From assembly GCA_024330265.1 (NCBI GenBank), contig JANDLT010000014.1, positions 31,594 to 95,593 of the forward strand: DNA of 64,000 bases, given 5' to 3'. A program made the position numbers and the translations under genes. The DNA is from Pyrinomonadaceae bacterium MAG19_C2-C3 (GTDB taxonomy: Bacteria > Acidobacteriota > Blastocatellia > Pyrinomonadales > Pyrinomonadaceae). Below, piece after piece: positions 1 through 6,933 of this stretch. The stretch's first letter is position 1; the number at the start of each line of letters is the position of its first letter. The notes beneath the pieces were generated by a model. That model was not told the DNA's origin. It ran no database searches and saw only the letters and a program-made list of their open reading frames with translations.

Positions 1-1306
1 CTTCTTCTAAAGCCCGCGCGACGACAAACGTGATGTCATCGGTCGCGCCGCGTCCTTCCGTCCACTTCAACACATCGGCGTAAATGAAATCAATCAACTC
101 GCGCGAAGTCTTACCGTGTCCGGCGCGCACGGTTTCAGCCAGACGCTCGCGCCCGTATTCTTCCCTTTCGCCATTTTCCGCTTCCGTCACGCCGTCCGTA
201 TAAAGCACGAGTGTTTGTCCGCGTTCGATGTGAAGATAGTGTTCGTAATACCTTGAGCCGGTGAACATGCCGAGCGGCAATTCGCCGCGCTCGATGAAGC
301 GCGCCGTGCCGTCGGTGTGCATCAAGAGCGGCGGGTTGTGTCCGGCGTTGGCGTAGGCGAGTGTCATGTTGGTGGCGTCCAACACGCCGTAGAACGCGGT
401 CACGAATTGGTTATGCTCGATGGATTCTTTCAGTAATTGATTCGCTTTCGACATCGAAACATTCGGTGCATAGCCGATGTGAATCGCGGCGCGCAGGGTC
501 GCACGCAGGAACGCCATGAGAAGCGCGGCGGGTACGCCTTTGCCGGAAACGTCCGCGATGACGAGTCCGAGTTGGTCTTCAAACACCGGAACGAAATCGT
601 AATAATCGCCGGAAACTTCTTCGGTCGCGTAGTTAAAAGCACTGATGTCGAAGCCGGGAAGTTGCGGGTTGCGATTCGGAAACAGGGAAAGTTGAACCGA
701 GCGCGCGACTTCCAATTGCGCTTCGAGCCGCTTCTTCTGCACAAGTTGTTCATGCAACATCGCCTTCTCGATGATGATGGCGACTTGCGAGGCGAGCAGC
801 ATCAAGACCTGTAAATCGTCGCCCGTGTAAGCATTGAGTTGGTCGCTTTCCAAATCGAAAACTCCGATGACTTCATCGTTCGAGATAATCGGCGCGACCA
901 TTTCGGAGCGCGTTTTTTCACGCGCGTTCAAGTATCGCGGGTCGTGTCGCACGTCCGGCGAGATGACGGCTTCGCCCGTTTGCGCGACGAAACCGATGAT
1001 GCCTTCGCCCGCTTTGAGACGCAGTTCGAGCAGTTCGTCAATGTCATAACCGCGCACAAATTCCGAGCGAAAAACCGTGAACGCGCCTTCCCTGTTCTGC
1101 TTATCCGGTGCTTGTTGATTGATGAGATACACGCCGCACGCATCGTAGGGCAACAGCGAACCGAGCGTGTCAATCACGAGTCCCATAACTTCTTCAGGGT
1201 CGAGCGAGCGGGAAATCTTTTTCGTGATGTCGAGAAGCAAGCGCAGTTTATCAACGACGGTGAGTTCGCTCTGCGGAGTCGTGGCTTCTTGAGGTTGGTT
1301 AATCAT
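1..1306 (-). CDS. GAF-domain SpoIIE-type serine phosphatase (3' end cut by window edge)
   Basis: Reading the minus strand from an ATG at 1306 gives an open frame to the window edge, about 435 residues. Residues ~20-185 form a GAF sensor domain (LRLLLDITKKISRSLDPEEV, then GEGIIGFVAQTGE). After a coiled-coil linker (LHEQLVQKKRLEAQLEVARS) comes a PP2C/SpoIIE phosphatase domain with the expected metal-binding signatures SGDYYDF, IADVSGKGVPAALLMA, AYANAGHNPP, YTDGVTEA and GATDDIT. Proteins of this design (RsbU-like) dephosphorylate anti-sigma-factor antagonists in response to a ligand or redox cue. The GAF ligand cannot be told from sequence. Only the last residues are missing, because the final SpoIIE motif is already present. 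It runs in the same direction as the primase gene upstream but is separated from it by 84 bp. Family assignment is secure; the partner is unknown. Confidence 0.93.
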   Translation of the reverse strand, partial: MINQPQEATTPQSELTVVDKLRLLLDITKKISRSLDPEEVMGLVIDTLGSLLPYDACGVYLINQQAPDKQNREGAFTVFRSEFVRGYDIDELLELRLKAGEGIIGFVAQTGEAVISPDVRHDPRYLNAREKTRSEMVAPIISNDEVIGVFDLESDQLNAYTGDDLQVLMLLASQVAIIIEKAMLHEQLVQKKRLEAQLEVARSVQLSLFPNRNPQLPGFDISAFNYATEEVSGDYYDFVPVFEDQLGLVIADVSGKGVPAALLMAFLRATLRAAIHIGYAPNVSMSKANQLLKESIEHNQFVTAFYGVLDATNMTLAYANAGHNPPLLMHTDGTARFIERGELPLGMFTGSRYYEHYLHIERGQTLVLYTDGVTEAENGEREEYGRERLAETVRAGHGKTSRELIDFIYADVLKWTEGRGATDDITFVVARALEE

Positions 1307-1390
1307 TATGTCGTGTTTCCGAAATACCGGCTTAACCGGAGTTAGATGCGACTTTGAAATTACAACCGCTTCCAAAGATTGTACAAGTCG

Positions 1391-2527
1391 CTAAATGCTT
1401 TTCCGTTCAAGTGCGGCATCGGTCAACAACTCCAACTCAAGCGCAACGGACGAACGGGCGCGAAAAAAATCGTTCACATCCGAAGCTAAGTCAAGCGTGG
1501 CGAGATTCATACCGCGCGCCTCAAACATTTCCGCGTAACGCGCCGTCGCACGATTGCCCGCTTCGTCAGGGTCAAGGATTAAGACGATTTGAAAACGCGC
1601 AAGCGGCGGCAACCATTCTTCACGCATCCCGCCCGCACCGACAAGCCCTACGGCGTTGAAGTTATGACTGATGAGCGTCAAGGTATCGGTGAAGCCTTCG
1701 ACAAGATAGACGATGGAATCGCTTTGCAATTTATCAAGGGTGTCAATGTTATAAAGCGACGGAATGTTGCCGGGCATGTTGTGCCAACGCGGTTGGACGC
1801 GCGGGCTGGTGGTGCGGGCTTGGAAGTATTGCTCTACTCCTTCAACGTAAAAGGGAAACAACAAACGGTGAAGATAGAACGTCAGATGCTCGCGCGAATT
1901 GAACAGACCGCTTCGCTGTAATTCATCAACCGCAAATCCATCGCGCATACTTCGCATCACGCGACGATAAGATTCACGCGGGAAATACGTCACGCCGAGA
2001 CGCTCGCACGTCGCACGATTGATGCCGCGTTTCTGTAAATAATTCATGCCTTCGCTCCCGTCTTCACGACGGCAGACGCGCAGAAATTCCGCACAGATGA
2101 CTTGACGACGTTCAAGCGAAAGCTTTTCTGAAACATCCGGCGTTTCGCTTTCGATAATGTCCGGTGCGGCGCGCAGACTTAGCGGCAACTGCCTTGTGTC
2201 CGCATCCAACCCGACCTCTTTCGCCAACTCACCGACGGCGCGTGTGAAAGATACGCCGCGCATGAGTTCATAAAAACGAATCGCATCGCCGCCTTCGTCG
2301 CGTGAAAAGCAATGAAACAATCCGCGCGTCAAATCAACCGACAAAGCCGGATGTCCTTTGCCCGAATGAGCGTGCGACGGTATCGGACACAAGGCTTGAA
2401 GACGGTTGCCGCTCACACGCGCGTGCGGGCAAAAACTTTGATAGAACCTTTGATAATCAAGACGCGATTTCACCGCTTCGCAAAGTTCGCGCAAGCGTTC
2501 GCGGCGATGATGTGCGTCGTCCGTCAT
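1391..2527 (-). CDS. DnaG-like primase (CHC2-type finger plus TOPRIM)
   Basis: A 378-residue protein. An N-terminal CHC2-like zinc-finger region (about residues 45-85: CPIPSH, then FHCFSRDEGGD) is followed by a primase core and a TOPRIM domain with the catalytic glutamate in LVEGFTD, GLVGAGG, and the metal-binding DPD in LILDPDEAGNRA. It is much shorter than chromosomal DnaG (~600 residues) and lacks the DnaB-interacting C-terminus, so it resembles the primases of phages and integrative elements. Oddity: the fourth zinc ligand is missing (C-x2-R in place of C-x2-C) and the first pair is C-x4-H, so zinc binding may be altered. It starts 7 bp after the stop of the IrrE-like gene, which argues for one transcript with that gene and the XRE gene. 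Inferred role: RNA primer synthesis for a local replication or repair system. Confidence 0.85.
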   Translation of the reverse strand: MTDDAHHRRERLRELCEAVKSRLDYQRFYQSFCPHARVSGNRLQALCPIPSHAHSGKGHPALSVDLTRGLFHCFSRDEGGDAIRFYELMRGVSFTRAVGELAKEVGLDADTRQLPLSLRAAPDIIESETPDVSEKLSLERRQVICAEFLRVCRREDGSEGMNYLQKRGINRATCERLGVTYFPRESYRRVMRSMRDGFAVDELQRSGLFNSREHLTFYLHRLLFPFYVEGVEQYFQARTTSPRVQPRWHNMPGNIPSLYNIDTLDKLQSDSIVYLVEGFTDTLTLISHNFNAVGLVGAGGMREEWLPPLARFQIVLILDPDEAGNRATARYAEMFEARGMNLATLDLASDVNDFFRARSSVALELELLTDAALERKSI

Positions 2528-2533
2528 ACTGTT

Positions 2534-3277
2534 TTATGACGCGATTTGATTCTGTTTTTGCCGGTTGAATGCGGCGCGCGGCGGAGTTTCTTGAGGATGA
2601 CGCTGGCGGTACTCCGCCCACAAACGCGAAACCTTGATGCGGTATTTGACGAGTTCGCGTGAGACGCCGAAGTGTTCCGCAATCTGTTTCGACGTGCGAT
2701 TTTTAAGCACGAATTTTTGCAAACTCGCGTAAGGAACAAGTGCCGCCGCCCCTATGGAATACGCCGCTTCTTCGTCCGCTTCGTTGTAATCGCGGGCGAT
2801 GATTTTGCCGCCTTTGTTTTCGGTGACGACGGCAAGGCGGTTCGGCTTATGACCCAAAAAGACGTGGCAAACTTCTTCCATTAACGTCGCGTGGTTGCGT
2901 TGCCGCCCGTGACGCGGATTCAAAATCACCAACCGCCAACCGTTCGGCAACGGACGCGAACACGTCCCGCCCGACCATGAATCCATCCCCGCCCCAAGCA
3001 GATGCTCGCGCGCCTCATCCGACAAACCTTGTATCTGCTCGAAATCCACCACCATCAACTTCGCAAACAACGCCAATTCAAACGGATCAAGCGGCTCATC
3101 ATCACGCTTTAACCCTGCGAACTCGCGCAAGCCCTGCGCCCGCAGTTCATACTGCCTACCCTTGTATGTCGGTGGTTGTACGCGCTCGTTCACAATCTTG
3201 ATTGATGACTTCGCTTTAAGTATCGAGATGTTGTTCCGCTTTGCCAACACGATTAAGCCGCGCTGCCATAATAGCAA
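2534..3277 (-). CDS. IrrE/ImmA-like (DUF955) protein with C-terminal HTH
   Basis: About 247 residues. The central part matches the IrrE/ImmA metallopeptidase fold (NHATLMEEVCHVFLGH, then DEEAAYSIGAAALVPYASL), followed by a C-terminal helix-turn-helix (KQIAEHFGVSRELVKYRIKV). In the family the zinc site is HExxH; here the first histidine is a glutamate (EEVCH), encoded GAA, two base changes away from a His codon. Peptidase activity is therefore uncertain and the protein may be a sensor only or bind metal differently. In known systems (ImmA-ImmR, IrrE-DdrO) such proteins inactivate the XRE repressor encoded next door, and an XRE gene lies immediately upstream here. The start is unsure: the longest frame begins with TTG at 3277 inside a hairpin, while a GTG at 3250 is an alternative. 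Co-transcribed with the primase 7 bp downstream. Confidence 0.8.
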   Translation of the reverse strand: MLLWQRGLIVLAKRNNISILKAKSSIKIVNERVQPPTYKGRQYELRAQGLREFAGLKRDDEPLDPFELALFAKLMVVDFEQIQGLSDEAREHLLGAGMDSWSGGTCSRPLPNGWRLVILNPRHGRQRNHATLMEEVCHVFLGHKPNRLAVVTENKGGKIIARDYNEADEEAAYSIGAAALVPYASLQKFVLKNRTSKQIAEHFGVSRELVKYRIKVSRLWAEYRQRHPQETPPRAAFNRQKQNQIAS

Positions 3278-3286
3278 CGCGGCTTA
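3254..3286 (-). other. Hairpin between XRE and IrrE-like genes
   Basis: An inverted repeat (TAAGCCGCG at 3254-3262 against CGCGGCTTA at 3278-3286, with a partly paired TGC/GCA extension) spans the proposed TTG start of the IrrE-like gene. No T-run follows on either strand, so it is not a classical terminator. It could limit translation of the downstream gene or mark a processing site. Confidence 0.4.
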
Positions 3287-3311
3287 GAGAGAAGCGAATT
3301 TTAGCGTGCGG

Positions 3312-3737
3312 TTACTTCTTGCGTCCGCGTACGGGCGCACTGCCGGGAACGCTGAATTGCGTATAAGCGACGCGGAAAAGTTCCGCCAGCGACTTCGCGG
3401 TTTCCGGTGAAAGATTGCGGTCGGCGCGCAAGTGGGCTTCGACAATATCGGGCGTCGCTTCGTGCGGGAAATAAACGACCGGCGAAACTTCCTTGTCGCC
3501 TTTGCCGCGCGCCGAGTTCATCACGCGCTCAATCGGCATGTTAAGCCAAGTGGTGAGCGACGCGATGTTGTCGGCGTCCGGCTTGCCCGTGCCGTTCTCA
3601 ATCCGCGAGAGCGTCGAAGCCGAAACCCCCGTCACATCCGCGACATCGCGCAGACTCAAACCCGATTCTTCGCGCTTGCGTTTGATTGAACGTCCCAGTT
3701 CAATCGTGTTCACCAAACTTTTAATTGATTGTGCCAT
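3312..3737 (-). CDS. XRE-family HTH repressor
   Basis: A 141-residue protein with an N-terminal Cro/C1-type HTH (about residues 14-70: SIKRKREESGLSLRDVADVT, then GVSASTLSRIENG) and a ~70-residue C-terminal part (PHEATPDIVEAHLRADRNLS) that would serve for dimerisation. A good Shine-Dalgarno (GAGGAG) precedes the ATG at 3737. Its size and its pairing with an IrrE/ImmA-like gene match DdrO of Deinococcus and ImmR of ICEBs1, small repressors inactivated on DNA damage. It is divergent from the coiled-coil/Rad52 operon, with a palindrome in the shared intergenic region, so control of both directions is the natural hypothesis. Family certain, target inferred. Confidence 0.9.
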   Translation of the reverse strand: MAQSIKSLVNTIELGRSIKRKREESGLSLRDVADVTGVSASTLSRIENGTGKPDADNIASLTTWLNMPIERVMNSARGKGDKEVSPVVYFPHEATPDIVEAHLRADRNLSPETAKSLAELFRVAYTQFSVPGSAPVRGRKK

Positions 3738-3854
3738 GTCCGTTTTCTCCTCTTGTGCCGTGACCGTTTCGCCTTAGTATCCGAACCCCGACGGCTTCAA
3801 CTGATAGGCAACTTACCACAACTTAAATCCTAGATGCAACACTGCGTTTTACAC

Positions 3855-3883
3855 TTGCAACAAAAGGTTTCGAGTGGTACACT
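3855..3883 (+). promoter_or_regulatory. Sigma70-like promoter of the Rad52-type operon
   Basis: TTGCAA (3855-3860) and TACACT (3878-3883) are separated by 17 bp, close to the vegetative consensus. The predicted transcription start falls inside the palindrome that begins at the end of the -10 box. It reads toward the gene at 3957. Seen by eye only. Confidence 0.5.
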
Positions 3884-3900
3884 GTTTCACGCATGAAACA
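3883..3900. promoter_or_regulatory. Palindromic candidate operator
   Basis: TGTTTCA-CGCA-TGAAACA is a 7+7 bp inverted repeat placed immediately downstream of a -10 box, where a bound repressor would block initiation. It lies between the divergent XRE and coiled-coil/Rad52 genes. CATGCAACA occurs just downstream (about 3914-3922) and again ahead of the gene at 5721 (about 5648-5656), which may reflect a second recognition motif. Binding by the XRE protein is an inference. Confidence 0.5.
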
Positions 3901-3956
3901 GCACCGTGAAATGTCATGCAACATGATTACAAAATATGCTTGAGGAGCAAGGGACG

Positions 3957-4178
3957 ATGACTGAAGTGAGCGAAGCGATTTGGGAAACATTCGACGGATT
4001 ATTCAAGACGCTTTACCGTCAGGGCGAGCGCGTCGAACAACTTGAGCGGCGCGTGATTGACCTTGAAGGGCGTTTGCAAGAGCGCGCGGCAACCGGCATC
4101 AGCACGCACAACGGCGGCGGCACGCTTAGCCGATTTGAAGCGATTGAAGACAACTTCCCCGCCGAACGCGCGGCATAA
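3957..4178 (+). CDS. Small coiled-coil protein heading the Rad52-type operon
   Basis: A 73-residue protein. The ATG at 3957 is chosen because a strong Shine-Dalgarno (GAGGAG, 3942-3947) sits 9 bp upstream; the longer frame from 3936 would contain that site. The central part (LYRQGERVEQLERRVIDLEG, RLQERA) is a heptad-patterned coiled coil likely to dimerise. No known family was recognised. It lies 53 bp upstream of the SWIM-Rad52 gene, presumably in one transcript, and is the first gene behind the putative XRE-controlled promoter. An accessory or adaptor role in the annealing/replication module is possible but unproven. Confidence 0.65.
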   Translation: MTEVSEAIWETFDGLFKTLYRQGERVEQLERRVIDLEGRLQERAATGISTHNGGGTLSRFEAIEDNFPAERAA

Positions 4179-4231
4179 CAAGGCACTCAACTTGGACAAA
4201 CATTTCGACGAGCAAAAGGAGCTAGAAAACG

Positions 4232-5518
4232 ATGGCAGCCATGATTGATAAAAAAGAAATCCTACGCGACAAACGCGCGCAAGGTATCGCGGCGATGGGT
4301 TTGGTGACGCGCCATGCCGACCGTTTCCAAGTGCAGACGCCTTCCCTGCGTGGACGCCGCACGGCTTACGAAGTTTGGCGCGACGACGCGAACCGCGTGC
4401 GTTGCACCTGTCTTGAGTTTGAGGAACACGCCGCCGAGAATCCTTCGTTCCGGTGTGAACACATTCTCGCCGTCAAGCATTCGCTCGTCGCCAAAAATTC
4501 GGAAGCCGTGACCAAACAGGTCGCCGCACCTGCCGAACAACCGCCAACCGTTACGGGCATGACGCCCGCTACCGTCACGCCTACCACCACAGACGAAAGC
4601 GCATCCGAGAAGCCTGCGGACGTTCAGCCGCACGCACGCTTTGAACGGGAGTCGAACGAAGCTGAAAGCAATGGCGACGTGAATGCGAAGGTTGACACCG
4701 AAATCGTCACACCGTCGCCCGTCGTTCGTTCGCTCGCGCAACACACACACACGAAGGAGCAAGACATGAATCGTTATTCACCCACATCCGCACCGATAAC
4801 CGATACGATTGACACGGATTTCAACGAGCAACTTCCGGCGCACGAAGAACACACGGCGCACGTCGTTCCGCTCGCGTTCGTCAACATTTTACGCACCTTG
4901 CGCCAGCCCATTGACGCGAAACTCGTCAAGACGCGCGAAGGTTGGACTGACCGCGCAGGCAATACACACCTCGTCGAATACATCGAATGGCACACGGTCG
5001 CCGATACGCTTGACCGCGTGTGTCCGGCGTGGTCACACTCCGTCCGCGACATCAAACAGATTGGCGATATGGTCGCCGTCACCGCCGCGATTACGATTGA
5101 CGGCGTGACACGCGAAGGCATCGGCACGGGTTCAGCCGACAATGAAACCGGCATCAAGAAAGCCGAACACGACGCACTCAAGCGTGCGGCAATCAAATTC
5201 GGTTTGGCGCGTGAACTGTATCAACGCGAATCGGAAGTTATCGAGCGCAACGGCAGCACGGCGGAAGCGAACAACGGATTTCCCTCAGACCCGTTGGCAA
5301 AATCAATGTCCGACCTCGTGACGCCGAAGCAACTCGGCATGATTCGCGCCCTCGCACGCGAAGCCGGAATGGATGCCGACGATGAATGCCAATCGGTGTT
5401 GCGTTGCCGCACCGAAGAGTTGTCAAAGAAAGCAGCGTCGTCATTCATTGACCACCTAAAAACCGCGCAGTCGAACCAAGCGACGGAAGTCAATCAACCG
5501 ATGCGCCGCGCGAGTTAA
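4232..5518 (+). CDS. SWIM zinc-finger plus Rad52/22-family single-strand annealing protein
   Basis: A 428-residue protein preceded by AAGGAG at 4216-4221. Residues ~35-85 carry a SWIM-type zinc finger with ligands C58, C60, C75 and H77 (CTC...CEH). A low-complexity Thr/Glu-rich linker (~90-180) follows. Residues ~205-340 match the Rad52/Rad22 annealing family (VADTLDRVCPAW, MVAVTAAITIDGVTREGIG, KKAEHDALKRAAIKFGLARE), and the C-terminal ~60 residues form a helical segment (TPKQLGMIRALAREAGMDAD). Rad52-family proteins bind single-stranded DNA and anneal complementary strands; in bacteria they are mostly phage- or element-borne, or damage-induced (DdrA). An internal ATG at 4766 has its own AAGGAG (4754-4759, 6 bp spacing) right after an (AC)6 tract, so a 250-residue Rad52-only product may also be made. 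Family call firm; cellular role inferred from the context of primase, XRE and IrrE-like genes. Confidence 0.88.
   Translation: MAAMIDKKEILRDKRAQGIAAMGLVTRHADRFQVQTPSLRGRRTAYEVWRDDANRVRCTCLEFEEHAAENPSFRCEHILAVKHSLVAKNSEAVTKQVAAPAEQPPTVTGMTPATVTPTTTDESASEKPADVQPHARFERESNEAESNGDVNAKVDTEIVTPSPVVRSLAQHTHTKEQDMNRYSPTSAPITDTIDTDFNEQLPAHEEHTAHVVPLAFVNILRTLRQPIDAKLVKTREGWTDRAGNTHLVEYIEWHTVADTLDRVCPAWSHSVRDIKQIGDMVAVTAAITIDGVTREGIGTGSADNETGIKKAEHDALKRAAIKFGLARELYQRESEVIERNGSTAEANNGFPSDPLAKSMSDLVTPKQLGMIRALAREAGMDADDECQSVLRCRTEELSKKAASSFIDHLKTAQSNQATEVNQPMRRAS
4754..4768 (+). promoter_or_regulatory. Internal ribosome binding site before the Rad52 half
   Basis: AAGGAG lies 6 bp ahead of an in-frame ATG at 4766, codon 179 of the SWIM-Rad52 gene. 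A dinucleotide (AC)6 tract occupies 4741-4752 immediately upstream. The arrangement suggests either a fused pair of genes or internal initiation. Confidence 0.5.
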
Positions 5519-5552
5519 AAGGTCAGGACTTCGCTTATAAACCTTTGCGCTT

Positions 5553-5628
5553 CCTCTGTGTAATCTCTGTGTCTCTGCGGTAAAAATTTAACCACAGAGG
5601 CATAGAGGTTACACGGAGAATCACAGAG
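5553..5628. repeat. CTCTGTG-type inverted repeat
   Basis: Facing arms built from CTCTGTG/CTCTGCGG and CCACAGAG/TCACAGAG units around an A/T-rich centre (AAAAATTTA). A related element with CTCTGCGG units lies at 20509-20605. It sits between the SWIM-Rad52 gene and the HTH-like gene. No coding sequence is apparent in 5519-5720. Confidence 0.75.
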
Positions 5629-5720
5629 CGTTCGGTAGTGTTTCATACATGCAACAGCATACCGCGCACAGTCATCTAAGTTGTGTACCGGAAATGATGT
5701 TGTGGTGAAAGGAGTTGAAG

Positions 5721-6260
5721 ATGACGACAGAAGAATTGATTCAAGATATGAACGCGCCGCTGATGTTCGAGCTTGAGTACGCAGACGAAGCCGAATTCGA
5801 TTTCGTTCACGCACCGGCAACCGTTAATGAATCTTTATCACCCGCCGATGCTTCGACCAAGCCGCATTCAAAGAAGGATCGCATCATCGAATTATTCAAA
5901 GCGGGAACAACGGATGTTGCGGACATCGTGCGCCACACGCACGCGCGCCCGTCTTACGTCGCGCAAGTTTTACAACGCGAAAACCTGATTAGCGGTTACT
6001 TCGATTTGTACACGACGACCAACCGCGAGCAGAACGTGTATAGCCGTTTCTTCCGCAACGCGCTTCAGTTCAAGACCACCGAAGCTGCCCGCGCATCGGT
6101 CGAGAAACTCGATAAGCTGTACAACTATTTCGAGCGTCTAGGCGACCGCGCCGGACAGCATCAAGCGATGGTCTTAGCCTTAACGGGCAAGAACCGCGCG
6201 CGTTGGAGCGGCAAGCATGAAGCCGCGCAAGTTTTCGGTGAGTGGCTAGCGAGTCATTAA
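5721..6260 (+). CDS. Unrecognised protein with HTH-like region, last gene of the Rad52-type operon
   Basis: The ATG at 5721 is preferred because GGAG (5711-5714) lies 6 bp upstream; the frame can be extended two codons to a TTG. The product has 179 residues. After an acidic N-terminus, residues ~55-95 (KKDRIIELFKAGTTDVADIV, RHTHARPSYVAQVLQRENLI) look like a helix-turn-helix that would read DNA. The rest is helical (AARASVEKLDKLYNYFERLG). No family was recognised. It runs in the direction of the SWIM-Rad52 gene, with a CTCTGTG repeat between, and ends at a good terminator. A regulatory or DNA-binding role in the same module is likely but unproven. Confidence 0.75.
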   Translation: MTTEELIQDMNAPLMFELEYADEAEFDFVHAPATVNESLSPADASTKPHSKKDRIIELFKAGTTDVADIVRHTHARPSYVAQVLQRENLISGYFDLYTTTNREQNVYSRFFRNALQFKTTEAARASVEKLDKLYNYFERLGDRAGQHQAMVLALTGKNRARWSGKHEAAQVFGEWLASH

Positions 6261-6315
6261 GTCAGACAAGTTAAAGCCACTCGTCGGATGAATAAGGGGA
6301 AAACAAGCAGGGTTA

Positions 6316-6353
6316 AAAAGGCGAGTTCGTTTGATTCGGACTCGCCTTTTTAT
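6316..6353 (+). terminator. Rho-independent terminator after the HTH-like gene
   Basis: AAAGGCGAGT and ACTCGCCTTT pair around a ~14-base loop and are followed by TTTT. It closes the rightward module before the VOC gene. Confidence 0.8.
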
Positions 6354-6406
6354 TTATGCCGCCTCGCAAAGCATTTCAATTGTTTGAAGATAATGAGAGG
6401 TGAGTT

Positions 6407-6814
6407 ATGGCTGAACAACAAATGCCCGCGACGGGAAGTTTTTGCTGGAACGAGTTGATGGCTTCCGATTCGGAAGCGTGCCGGAAGTTTTATACCGAAC
6501 TGCTCGGCTGGACGTCTCACGAATCGGAAATCGGTGAAACGAATTACACCGTTTTCAAATCGGGCGACAAGATGGTTGGCGGCATGATGCAGATGACCGC
6601 CGAGTGCGGGGCGATGCCGTCGCACTGGATGTCATACGTTGCTGTTGACGATGTTGACGAGTTAGTGGCGCGGGTCGAGTCACTCGGCGGCAAGACGTGC
6701 GTACCGCCGAGCGATATTCCGACGGTCGGCAGGTTCGCGGTGATTAACGATCCTTCCGGCGCGACCGTTTCGATTTTGAAATTAGCGACGGACGCCCAAC
6801 CGACCGAAGGTTGA
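6407..6814 (+). CDS. VOC (glyoxalase/bleomycin-resistance fold) protein
   Basis: A 135-residue protein with two beta-alpha-beta-beta-beta units typical of the vicinal oxygen chelate fold: N-terminal FCWNELMASDSEACRKFYTE with LLGW, and C-terminal VDDVDELVARVESLGGKTCV ending PSGATVSILK. This subgroup is often annotated as a glyoxalase-like or PhnB-like protein; the substrate cannot be inferred. AGAGGTG lies about 5 bp before the ATG. It stands alone between two terminators, so it is probably monocistronic. Confidence 0.88.
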   Translation: MAEQQMPATGSFCWNELMASDSEACRKFYTELLGWTSHESEIGETNYTVFKSGDKMVGGMMQMTAECGAMPSHWMSYVAVDDVDELVARVESLGGKTCVPPSDIPTVGRFAVINDPSGATVSILKLATDAQPTEG

Positions 6815-6871
6815 ACATATTGTTTCGTTGATTGATGATTGAAACGTTCACGGAGGTTTGAGACGGAAACT

Positions 6872-6908
6872 AAAAGAGGTCGCTTCTAAATCAGAAGCGA
6901 CCTCTTTT
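6872..6908. terminator. Bidirectional terminator between VOC and ctp genes
   Basis: A 16-bp perfect stem (AAAAGAGGTCGCTTCT with its complement) and a 5-base loop, with A and T runs on the two flanks. It can terminate the rightward VOC gene and the leftward protease gene, whose stop codon is at 6934. Confidence 0.85.
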
Positions 6909-6933
6909 GTATGCGGACAAGGAGTGATGAAAA

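Noticed and set aside
1391..6260. The module as an intact prophage or integrative element
   Set aside because: There is no integrase, excisionase, structural or conjugation gene and no flanking direct repeat that could be recognised; kept only as a possible domesticated remnant.
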